From Aporrectodea caliginosa (taxonomy: Eukaryota; Annelida; Clitellata; Crassiclitellata; Lumbricidae), in the NCBI GenBank assembly GCA_020284085.1, contig JACEVL010001876.1:1-64000 (forward strand): a stretch of 64,000 nt of DNA, given 5' to 3'. This document shows positions 61,001 through 64,000 of this stretch, piece by piece. The stretch's first letter is position 1, and each line of letters starts with the position of its first letter. The notes below the pieces were generated by a model. The model was not told where the DNA came from, searched no databases, and worked only from the letters and a program-made list of their open reading frames with translations. A program made the translations under genes and the position numbers.

Positions 61001-62017
61001 TCAGATTTTGAGTTTTTCAAATTGTAGAACCTATCCTCATAGGTTTCAATTTGAAGTTTGTAACAGTGTTTTGTAAAAAAAAGTTTTTTTATGGAAATTT
61101 TTAGTGCTCATGTTATGTGTCATGGCCTGTAGGAAAGATGTCATTTTGGTCTTATATCTTATTTCAGTTAAAAATAAGTTTGTTCTGTTAATGGCCATGT
61201 TTCAAATGAGTAAATGGTTTTTATCATTCTAACTCTTGTGTGTTTTTAATGTTTTCTGTAGGTGAAGGTGAGAGAAGTAGATCAAGGATGGATTTATGGT
61301 CGTTATGCTTGCCATGCCAGGAATGATCTGGGAACCAGTGAACACAGCATTGAACTGAAAAGAGCAAGTGAGAATTCAGAACTATTTTATAATCGGCAAT
61401 GAAATTTAGTTAATATTCAGAATAACTGTAGATTAATTTTACAGTGAATTTCAAGTGCACCTCTGATTTTGAGATTCTACAGATAGTATGATATTTAAAT
61501 CAGAACCACTTTTACAAGAGGAAGCACTTTGTAATTCTGTACTGCAACAATACTGCATTCTGTGCATCATAATTTTAAAAGCAGCTTGTTGTTCTGTATG
61601 CATGATGGATGAAGGAGGAAAAAATCATTGCCTATTGGCTTTTAAATTTGCTTTGTAACGATCATCCTGTATAGGTCCATGTTTAAAGTAATTAAAATCT
61701 GTATATTTATTTTTATATCTGTTGCTGATGTTTTTGTATGTGTTGACTCCATAAATACTAAATACCTTGTGTTTAACTGCACTTGGTACTGACTTTAACT
61801 TATTATCTGATGATTTGTTCCACTGGTTGGAGATGACTTAGTCTGTGATGATTGTCTTGATCTTCAGCTGTTCCAGGTGAACCGAGCGCAATTGATGTAA
61901 TGGAGCGAATGCCAAATAGCATCATCATTGATGTTGATCCACCAAACGAAGACGGAGGAGAGAAGGTCATTGGATATCATGTCGAATACGAGGAGAAGAC
62001 GCTAGAATTCAAAACAG
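23525..62017 (+). CDS. NCAM/fasciclin II/apCAM-type Ig cell adhesion molecule (5' part)
   Basis: A cell-surface adhesion protein of the NCAM family. Members mediate homophilic contacts between neurons or other cells through Ig domains. Exons: 23525-23588, 48138-48303, 53267-53406, 53786-53920, 54899-55042, 56227-56339, 57261-57426, 58893-59038, 59958-60105, 60781-60965, 61262-61367, 61868-62017 (1,663 bp, 554 codons). Residues 1-22 are a signal peptide. Ig1 spans ~25-120, Ig2 ~125-215, Ig3 ~217-309, Ig4 ~310-406, Ig5 ~408-503, and FN3 starts at ~507. Each Ig domain is split over two exons, and domain borders fall at phase-1 introns, as in NCAM genes. Ig cysteines are present in all five. Five N-glycosylation sequons are visible. 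The start is ATG 23525, with ATG 23534 in frame as an alternative. The rest of FN3, the membrane anchor and the tail lie beyond the window. Orthology to NCAM versus Fas2 is not separable here. Confidence 0.93.
23865..24022. mobile_element. GGCGGCGCC-terminal element, copy 2 (right end missing)
   Basis: Begins CAGTGGCGGCGCCAGAGG and continues with alternating GGGGGGCTTAGCCCCCC palindromes and AACTGCGGT. It shares this order with the copy at 24379. It stops after AAACCTGAAATCCTGACG without a matching right terminus, so it looks truncated. Confidence 0.65.
24379..24557. mobile_element. GGCGGCGCC-terminal MITE, copy 3 (179 bp)
   Basis: Left end CAGTGGCGGCGCCAGAGG, right end CTGCTGCGCCGACCACTG, an imperfect inverted repeat. 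The interior shares AACTGCGGTTCAGCCCCCC and TTTAGCCCCC with copy 2, about 500 bp upstream. A clean target duplication was not found. Confidence 0.65.
24610..25380 (+). repeat. Tandem duplication, unit about 450 bp
   Basis: Segments near 24620-24900 and 25065-25380 correspond in order. Shared blocks include TGACGCGTGCATGACCTCGC (starts 24651 and 25099, offset 448), GCAGCCACTTGG and CAGGTTCATTC. The copies have diverged in between by small insertions. It lies about 1 kb inside the first intron of the NCAM-like gene. Confidence 0.85.
24697..24786 (+). repeat. Stem-loop with 20-bp perfect stem
   Basis: TGTCCGCACTCACCATGCTC at 24697-24716 pairs exactly with 24767-24786, leaving a 50-nt loop. It lies inside the first copy of the tandem duplication. 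The second copy lacks the right arm, so the hairpin arose or was lost after duplication. Confidence 0.85.
25938..26382. mobile_element. hAT-type element (about 445 bp), diverged
   Basis: Left end TAGGGCTGCGGATTTTAACG, right end CAGTACCAGCCCTA. Both subterminal regions are dense in ATTAATCGATTAAT motifs. Near 26056 a short frame reads MANSNNVKHLSGKLSHHFAF and continues KANAEGKVKDGK, resembling the start of a BED-finger hAT transposase. Target duplication is not recognisable, so the copy appears old. Confidence 0.65.
26505..26600 (+). repeat. Dispersed LINE/SINE tail with ATTACG repeats, copy 2
   Basis: GAATAAGCTAGTGCTCTGTG, then CTTGGCTTTAGAATAGAGCT and TTTACGATTACGAATCACGA, in the same order as 7938-8025. 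Confidence 0.6.
28130..28225 (+). repeat. LINE 3' tail
   Basis: AAGAGTGCCTCTGAATATTG followed by GGTGCTATATAAATTACTTT and AATAAATAAATA. This is the GCGCTATATAAAT-plus-short-repeat end typical of CR1/L2-type LINEs. No reverse transcriptase frame precedes it. Confidence 0.5.
28666..28692 (+). repeat. CTG tract, 9 units
   Basis: Nine uninterrupted CTG units on the sense strand of the NCAM-like intron 1, the first of five such tracts. Confidence 0.95.
29335..29404 (+). mobile_element. TTAA-flanked palindromic mini-element, copy 3
   Basis: Left TTAACCCTTTAACATTGAGC, right CTCGTCCTTAAAGGGTTGA. The core GCTGCATTGGTTTCCCAGAC and TTTAGTACACGCTCGTC are shared with the other copies. The right TTAA has mutated to TTGA. 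Confidence 0.72.
29596..30390 (+). mobile_element. hAT element with transposase remnant (795 bp)
   Basis: Perfect 8-bp target duplication CACTGGAC (29588-29595, 30391-30398). Left end CAGAGGTTTTCAAACTGTGG, right end AGTTTGAAAACCGCTG. GGGGGTACGCCA and its variants lie at both subtermini. Around 29948-30110 the plus strand reads ALQFLIPFSTSHLCETDFRQ, then LRSKTHTEQSLN. This matches the ALxxLLPFxTTYLCExxFSA...IKTKYRNRLN region of ZBED/SCAND3-like hAT transposases. Stops and a deletion inactivate it. Confidence 0.93.
30860..30975 (+). repeat. LINE 3' tail with ATACG repeats
   Basis: GTGCCGCCTCTGAATAG, then GAGAGGCGCTCTACAAATTT and a GATACGATACGATGATG tail. This is similar in layout to the tails at 20130 and 28130. 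Confidence 0.5.
31496..32071 (-). other. Unexplained 191-codon open frame antisense in intron 1
   Basis: The longest open frame in the window. It is rich in Ser, Thr, Asn and Gln (about one third or more of residues), with one cysteine cluster (CKHTPCSCKC). No known domain was recognised, no signal peptide or membrane segment is visible, and no flanking splice context was confirmed. It could be a retroelement-derived gag-like remnant, an exon of an antisense gene, or chance. Not called as a gene. Confidence 0.25.
32215..32260 (-). repeat. LINE-like 3' tail with TTAC repeats
   Basis: On the minus strand it reads TTGGTTAAAGAAGAATATAC followed by six TTAC units. It matches the plus-strand tail at 63060-63090 (TTGGTTAATAAAGAATATAC plus TTAC units). 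Confidence 0.55.
33159..33185 (+). repeat. CTG tract, 9 units
   Basis: Nine CTG units. The antisense strand is open in all three frames across it, which makes spurious poly-Ala, poly-Ser and poly-Gln frames. Confidence 0.95.
36612..36775 (+). repeat. SINE-like repeat S2, copy 1
   Basis: Runs from CACTGTCGGTGGGAAGATGA through TATGCCAAAGCTAAAAAATT and GGTGCCTCTCAGGCTAGCTT to GGGCCTGCTACTCTTCTTC. The same ordered blocks occur near 41690-41955, 46635-46852 and 50058-50200. A CTTCTT tail ends the unit. Confidence 0.72.
38395..38548 (+). repeat. Dispersed repeat R1, copy 2
   Basis: GATCCTGTCCTTAAAAAAGG, CCAGCTTCAGGTGCCATGTT and AAAATGTTCCTGCCAAAAAA match 17268-17432 in order and spacing. Confidence 0.75.
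39355..39435 (-). repeat. Dispersed LINE/SINE tail with ATTACG repeats, copy 3
   Basis: On the minus strand: CATGAATAAGCTGGTGCCCC, then GGTGCTATAGAAATTTGGGG and TTTACAATTACGATTACAG. Same order as copies 1 and 2, opposite orientation. Confidence 0.6.
39834..39893 (+). repeat. CTG tract, 20 units
   Basis: Twenty uninterrupted CTG units, the longest in the window, on the sense strand of NCAM-like intron 1. The transcript would carry a pure CUG repeat able to fold into a hairpin. Confidence 0.96.
41594..41660 (+). repeat. Tandem duplication of a 32-bp unit
   Basis: AAAAAATAATTTGAAGGGTG plus CTTTACACAG occurs twice in direct succession with no mismatch. The lack of divergence points to a recent event. 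Confidence 0.9.
41675..41955 (+). repeat. SINE-like repeat S2, copy 2, with possible tRNA-derived head
   Basis: The body shares CTGCCCTCATATGCCAGGGC and GGTGCTTCTCAAGGGCT with the other S2 copies. Upstream, GGTATTCAAATCCCTG at about 41718-41733 resembles a Pol III B box. That would make S2 a tRNA-derived SINE, but an A box is not clear. Confidence 0.5.
44710..45660 (+). repeat. Composite dispersed repeat with TACCCGGCGTTCGCCCGGG head
   Basis: Starts TTTTTACCCGGCGTTCGCCC and ends in ACATACATACATACGG, then GGACAAACTTTAAGAATTAT. This head-and-tail layout is common among dispersed invertebrate repeats. Inside, modules repeat: ACGGGTTATCTCTACCT twice with variation, and GTGACGTAAGATTGC twice with AAATGG nearby. 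A LINE-like TTAC tail (44770-44795) lies near the head and may be a nested insertion. Class not assigned. Confidence 0.5.
45867..45893 (+). repeat. CTG tract, 9 units
   Basis: Nine CTG units, only about 100 bp before the next CTG tract. Confidence 0.95.
45994..46032 (+). repeat. CTG tract, 13 units
   Basis: Thirteen CTG units followed by three ATG units (TGATGATGATG). Confidence 0.95.
46635..46852 (+). repeat. SINE-like repeat S2, copy 3
   Basis: ACTGTCTGTGGGAAGATGAA, CTGCCCTCGTATGCCAAGGC, AACTTCATACCTATG and GCTAGCATAAGGGACGGCTC, then a CTTCTTCTTC tail. It has an internal partial duplication of the middle block compared with other copies. Confidence 0.75.
47066..47273 (+). repeat. Direct duplication of an ~80-bp unit, offset 129 bp
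   Basis: GAGCTGACGACTTAGTAAGA through ATTGAAGTGTGCTGATTATA to CAGCCATGTGTACAG occurs at 47066-47145 and again at 47195-47273 with very few differences. About 50 bp of unrelated sequence lie between the copies. Confidence 0.88.
47611..47646. mobile_element. 36-bp hAT relic between intact 8-bp duplications
   Basis: GCTATAGG occurs at 47603-47610 and 47647-47654. Between them is a 36-bp remnant containing TTTTCGTTAACGAAAAC and ending AACAACACTA, a hAT-style terminus. The opposite terminus has been lost. Such a structure is expected after near-complete internal loss or faulty repair. Confidence 0.65.
48138..48303 (+). CDS. NCAM-like exon 2 (Ig1, first half)
   Basis: Codes EVELRLKPFGEAFTKPLGNS, then IVFTCEATGSV and LKWLDTNDQEITERTG. 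It contains the first Ig1 cysteine and the core Trp (KWLD), as in fasciclin II and NCAM. Acceptor TTTTTCAG, donor GTGAGA, ends in phase 2. Confidence 0.93.
49381..49762. mobile_element. Non-autonomous hAT element (382 bp) in NCAM-like intron 2
   Basis: Perfect 8-bp target duplication GCTGCTGG (49373-49380, 49763-49770). Termini CAGGCCCGTAGCCAG and CTGGTTACAGGCCTG. The inner motifs GACGAGGCATGCCTCGTC (left) and TTTGCCTCGTC (right) are further related. No coding. Confidence 0.9.
50058..50200 (+). repeat. SINE-like repeat S2, copy 4
   Basis: CACTGTCGGTGGGAAGCCTG, CCCGCCCTCGATATGCTGAG, CTTCATACCCTCAGGGCTAG and CTTAAGGGACTGCTCTTCTT. It lies in NCAM-like intron 2. Confidence 0.75.
51600..52005 (+). 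repeat. GT-rich repeat with a 173-bp-offset duplication
   Basis: A long GTGTGTGGGTGG-type tract is followed by CAGCTGCTAATGAGTAGCAT and AAGTGCAAACTAAAGAGGC. The same arrangement (GT tract, CAGCTGCTAATGAG, AAGTGCAAACTAAAGAGGC) repeats from about 51840 to 52005. The GT tracts are Z-DNA-prone. Open frames here are artefacts of the repeat. Confidence 0.88.
53000..53194 (-). repeat. tRNA-derived SINE in NCAM-like intron 2
   Basis: Read on the minus strand: GGAGACGCAGTGGTGTAACG opens the head. The A box TGGTGTAACGG (53184-53174) fits the Pol III consensus fully. The B box GGTTCCAATCT (53139-53129) lies 34 bp further on. GCCTTGTAACC lies between them. The body runs leftward through TTGCTCACCCATAATTG and ATGGGACACCACCTC. 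It stops about 70 bp before NCAM-like exon 3 and is antisense to the gene. Confidence 0.78.
53267..53406 (+). CDS. NCAM-like exon 3 (Ig1, second half)
   Basis: LYVEQEQPTIKKLYITNIER followed by KDEGRYKCVASVDGRPQEKS. DEGRYKC carries the second Ig1 cysteine and the Asp/Tyr corner. Starts in phase 2, ends in phase 1 (donor GTAAGT). Confidence 0.95.
53786..53920 (+). CDS. NCAM-like exon 4 (Ig2, first half)
   Basis: KDITFDHAPSPQHPSINSDA, then LIECRVSGAPPPTVSWRYKG. It resembles the KLMFKNAPTPQEF...IIWKHKG start of NCAM Ig2. First cysteine and Trp present. Phase 1 on both sides. Confidence 0.95.
54100..54200 (+). repeat. Short tandem duplication, unit about 50 bp
   Basis: TAGCTGATATAAACAA and GTATTTTGAGGGAGCTTAAC occur twice, about 47-50 bp apart. 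It lies in NCAM-like intron 4. Confidence 0.8.
54463..54570 (+). repeat. Tandem GGGTTCAAACTGATATGTGAT units
   Basis: TTCAAACTGATATGTGA occurs four times, the last (TTCAAACTGATGTG) diverged. The second to fourth are adjacent units of about 20 bp. Confidence 0.8.
54899..55042 (+). CDS. NCAM-like exon 5 (Ig2, second half)
   Basis: VGSRYTEESSGIRIRNITLD, then DDGEYTCRAEVEADGRYNER and KISVLVH. DDGEYTC gives the second Ig2 cysteine, and RNIT is an N-glycosylation sequon. Acceptor TATTTCAG, donor GTGAGT, phase 1. Confidence 0.95.
56227..56339 (+). CDS. NCAM-like exon 6 (Ig3, first half)
   Basis: PPKISKPPGRIQGTEGEEIA, then IYCKADGLPDPKFEFLK. The first cysteine is present. The position 12 residues after it, normally Trp, is Phe. 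Ends in phase 0 (donor GTCAGC). Confidence 0.93.
57261..57426 (+). CDS. NCAM-like exon 7 (Ig3, second half)
   Basis: DDSLTPLQSNSRLLVDADGG, then SISFRPLNKSDEGRYTCRVN and NDVGSDSKEGYLKVL. SDEGRYTC is the canonical Ig F-strand motif, and NKS is a sequon. Phase 0 to phase 1. Confidence 0.95.
57495..57882. mobile_element. Non-autonomous hAT element (388 bp) in NCAM-like intron 7
   Basis: Perfect 8-bp target duplication CTTTAAAT (57487-57494, 57883-57890). Ends CAGTGCTTCCCAAACTTTTC and ACCACTTTGGGAAGCACTG, with GGACCGGCAGAAAT-type repeats inside. It starts only 68 bp after the exon 7 donor. Confidence 0.93.
58796..58872 (+). repeat. TTAACTTAAC pentamer repeat before exon 8
   Basis: A degenerate (TTAAC)n tract reaches to about 20 bp before the exon 8 acceptor, where a polypyrimidine tract would usually be. 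The acceptor region itself is GATTCTTTTGTAG. Confidence 0.8.
58893..59038 (+). CDS. NCAM-like exon 8 (Ig4, first half)
   Basis: KPLIYQFRSIVQTEGEKVML, then ECLSHGDPAPNMTLRKAGQL and RDYSIGEN. First cysteine present, with Leu at the usual Trp position. NMT is a sequon. Phase 1 to phase 0. Confidence 0.93.
59543..59612 (+). mobile_element. Palindromic mini-element, copy 4 (most diverged)
   Basis: ACACCCTTTAGCGACGAG on the left and GTTGTTAAAGTGTTCA on the right. The core is altered (GGGATTAGTTTTCC, then TTTTAGTACATGCTTG). TTAA is lost at both ends (TTAC, TTCA). It lies in NCAM-like intron 8. Confidence 0.62.
59958..60105 (+). CDS. NCAM-like exon 9 (Ig4, second half)
   Basis: DDERINVKSIPGKLQMTILS, then LVPEDMSNYTCKSSNEIGLS and EETASITVN. 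MSNYTC gives the second cysteine and a sequon (NYT). Phase 0 to phase 1. Confidence 0.94.
60700..60800 (+). repeat. 60-bp duplication across the exon 10 acceptor
   Basis: TTCTGTTTTCATAGTCCTAC and CAAGGTTTCCAAAG (acceptor at 60720) are repeated 60 bp later as TTCTGTTTTCTTCTTAGTCC and CAAGATTTCCAAG (acceptor at 60780). The downstream copy leads into the conserved Ig5 exon. Splicing to the upstream copy would meet an in-frame TAG after 12 codons. Confidence 0.88.
60781..60965 (+). CDS. NCAM-like exon 10 (Ig5, first half)
   Basis: RPRFPSNHTKVVYIWAGKIR, then NITCHVQSEPAPTIDWLRSG and RPLANNDTYRIFNMGKESSL. Cysteine and Trp (DWLRSG) are present. Two sequons lie at NHT and NIT. Phase 1 to phase 0. 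Confidence 0.94.
61262..61367 (+). CDS. NCAM-like exon 11 (Ig5, second half)
   Basis: VKVREVDQGWIYGRYACHAR, then NDLGTSEHSIELKRA. GRYACHARNDLG is the Ig F/G-strand motif. Ends in phase 1 at the Ig5/FN3 border. Confidence 0.94.
61868..62017 (+). CDS. NCAM-like exon 12 (FN3 domain 1, first half)
   Basis: PGEPSAIDVMERMPNSIIID, then VDPPNEDGGEKVIGYHVEYE and EKTLEFKT. P-x-x-P-x-x-I plus DGGEKVIGYHVEYE is the A-C strand pattern of a fibronectin III domain. Ends in phase 1. The next exon was not found before the window ends. Confidence 0.92.
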
Positions 62018-62442
62018 GTAGAGAGGGAAAACAACTCCTAAGCTCTGTCAATCAAACAGTTTTGTTGCCCTGCAGAGCATGAAGTTCAATCTCTTTCGTA
62101 CTCAGATATTTTTCTAAATTATGGTTTAATTTGATTTTCTCAGTTCTGTTCTGTTGTAATCAACCACAGTCTGTTCTGACAAGTCTTAATAAACACGAGC
62201 CTATCAAACTTCTGAAAATGCTCAATTTGCTAAAAGCTGAACTTCATGGAAATTTCATAGATTATCTTAAAACTCAAATACTGTTATTATTATTTATTGT
62301 CTGTTTCTTATGTATTTGTGTAACACCACCATATTTATAATGATGGCTCCAAGCAGTTGGTAAATAATGACTGCACAGTGAAATACTGCATACATAGCTT
62401 AGAAGTTTCAAACATTCACACTGAACATTTCTATATGATCAT

Positions 62443-62513
62443 TTAATCCTTTACCGACAAGCTGCATTAGTTTCCCAGTCACTTTTAGTACATGCTCGTC
62501 GTTAAAGGGTTAA
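62443..62513 (+). mobile_element. TTAA-flanked palindromic mini-element, copy 5
   Basis: TTAATCCTTTACCGACAAGC on the left, CTCGTCGTTAAAGGGTTAA on the right, with TTAA at both ends. The core GCTGCATTAGTTTCCCAGTC, then CTTTTAGTACATGCTCGTC. Length 71 bp. Confidence 0.74.
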
Positions 62514-63044
62514 CCATGTCCAGCTACTTTGTCAGATAATTAATATGGTAGAAGACTAGGAGTATTATTGTTTCATGGAACTAAAACCAAAGGGGTGAAG
62601 AATAATAGGGGACAAGAAGGAAACATCCAGTCAGAAAGAGGAATAAGGGCAAATTACTTTACTGCCTATTAAGTAGGACCTTTGCATGGAATCTCCTTGT
62701 GTTTTGCATTTCATTTGTATAGATGTGTAACATTGTGTTTGCTGTAAGGGAAGGTTGTCCAGGTGTTGGAGTTTAGTTTGTGATGTGTTGAGGTCTGTGT
62801 GAAGTGGATCAATTGAAAAAATTACTGTACATCTGCATATATATTGCATTTTATATCTAAGGTCTTGAAATAGTTGCAGGGACAGTATTTGGTAATTATA
62901 ATAATAAATTTTAATGAGATTTTTAAGAGTAGCATAAAGCATAACTGTAACTAACAGTACTAACTAACTTACTTGATGCGAAAAACATTTATTGTCAGGA
63001 TGCTGCATACTTTTTAACTGTGTTTGTAAGATGTGTGTACACCA

Positions 63045-63095
63045 AAATACGATTAGCAATTGGTTAATAAAGAATATACTTACTTACTTTTTTCT
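63045..63095 (+). repeat. LINE-like 3' tail with TTAC repeats
   Basis: TTGGTTAATAAAGAATATAC followed by TTACTTACTT. It matches the minus-strand tail at 32215-32260. Confidence 0.55.
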
Positions 63096-64000
63096 AAGTG
63101 TAAGGCCTTATTTAGAATATACCGTTAAAGAGTTATGGAAACTATTGCCATATCTTTCTTTTCTAGTCAATATCAGTGGCCCGGGTATTAAGCCGACTTA
63201 CAGCAGTGTTGCTGTCTTTGATGTTCAAGGTATATTGTTCTACATTGTGCCTTTCACGTTCTTTGGTGTCCCTCTGCATTGCATTCGTACCATCAACAAT
63301 TACCTACGCTTTTGTGACTGATTGCATTTTAGCGGTTTTGCATGGCTGGCACGTCTGCTTCTTTTACACGTTTACTTAGTTCTCCTTAGTTACTCATTTG
63401 TGCTGGCGTTTACTAGTTTCTTAGTTGACATTACATGTTTTGTGTTATTTACGTAAAATCTTTATGATATGTAGTAAAGAGAGTGATGGAAAATAAATAT
63501 TGTCCACAACCATCAGTGGGAAATTTGTTTATCTTTGGTACAGGAACTGTACCTTAGCTTCAATTAATTTTAATAATTACAATTTGATCTTAGCCAAAGG
63601 GCCAAGAAATGGGTTAGTATACTAATACTTTAATTTATATTGTAAGTTGCACCTTATGGCATTAGTATGATAGAAGATTTATTGCAAATGCTAAAAGCAA
63701 GGGCACAGTAGGGAAGGTTGATATTTCTTTACTAGTAGCTTACAGTAGTATAGTATTGCTCAGTCAGTGATAATGTCTGAGGTTTCTTCTTGAGTCAGCA
63801 GCTGGATGGTGGGTGATTGGCGTGAAGGGTAACTAGAGTCTGATCAAATAGTCTTCATTCCTTGATGAGCAGCTTATCAACCTTCAGCTTTGGTTGTCAC
63901 ACTCTCTTTGTCACTAATAATGACTGTTTAGGAATTGACTGGATGTGTGGCTTGATTTTGTTGTGCCTTCCTTTGGTGTATTGTGCATCTGATACCAAAA

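Larger units (their letters stand above)
62018..64000 (+). other. Part of NCAM-like intron 12
   Basis: No sequence matching the second half of an FN3 domain was seen in any frame, so the intron probably continues beyond the window. It holds mini-element copy 5 and a TTAC-tailed LINE end. Confidence 0.6.

Noticed and set aside
63160..63330. Exon after TTTCTTTTCTAG at 63166 as the next FN3 exon
   Set aside because: The translation has no FN3 E-G strand motifs (no YxxxVxAxNxxG pattern), and the phase-1 join gives no family match.

Overview
The window is nuclear DNA from an animal, most likely a bilaterian invertebrate. It is AT-rich and holds spliced genes with GT-AG introns, many transposon and LINE/SINE remnants, and abundant microsatellites. 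I see no bacterial operons, rRNA, intact tRNA or CRISPR. A clade narrower than invertebrate metazoan cannot be fixed from this sequence.

Three conserved protein genes could be rebuilt exon by exon, with intron phases that agree throughout. (1) SNRPF (Sm protein F), minus strand, 2813-7624, 4 exons, about 88 aa. (2) IFT57, plus strand, 10291-21345, 9 exons, 428 aa, with a poly(A) signal at 21539. (3) An NCAM/fasciclin II/apCAM-type cell adhesion gene, plus strand, from 23525 past the right edge. Its 12 coding exons in the window encode a signal peptide, five Ig domains and the first half of a fibronectin III domain (554 codons).

Layout: 1-2812 is gene-poor flank. SNRPF and IFT57 lie head to head, 2.67 kb apart, with a hAT transposon in the gap. 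IFT57 has a compact 11 kb structure. An intergenic stretch of about 2 kb leads to the adhesion gene, whose first intron is 24.5 kb and filled with repeats. Its remaining exons run from 48138 to 62017. The three genes have unrelated jobs (splicing, cilia, adhesion) and no sign of being functionally linked beyond the shared SNRPF/IFT57 upstream region.

The most notable content is the mobile-element record. Six hAT-type elements have perfect 8-bp target duplications. One 36-bp hAT relic still has both 8-bp duplications. One long-TIR element of 410 bp has a perfect 9-bp duplication (Mutator-like). Five copies of a palindromic element of 63-71 bp are present, most of them flanked by TTAA. Several SINE and LINE-tail families also occur. 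The palindromic TTAA family is the best candidate here for something undescribed. Part of its stem varies by paired changes, and all copies point the same way.
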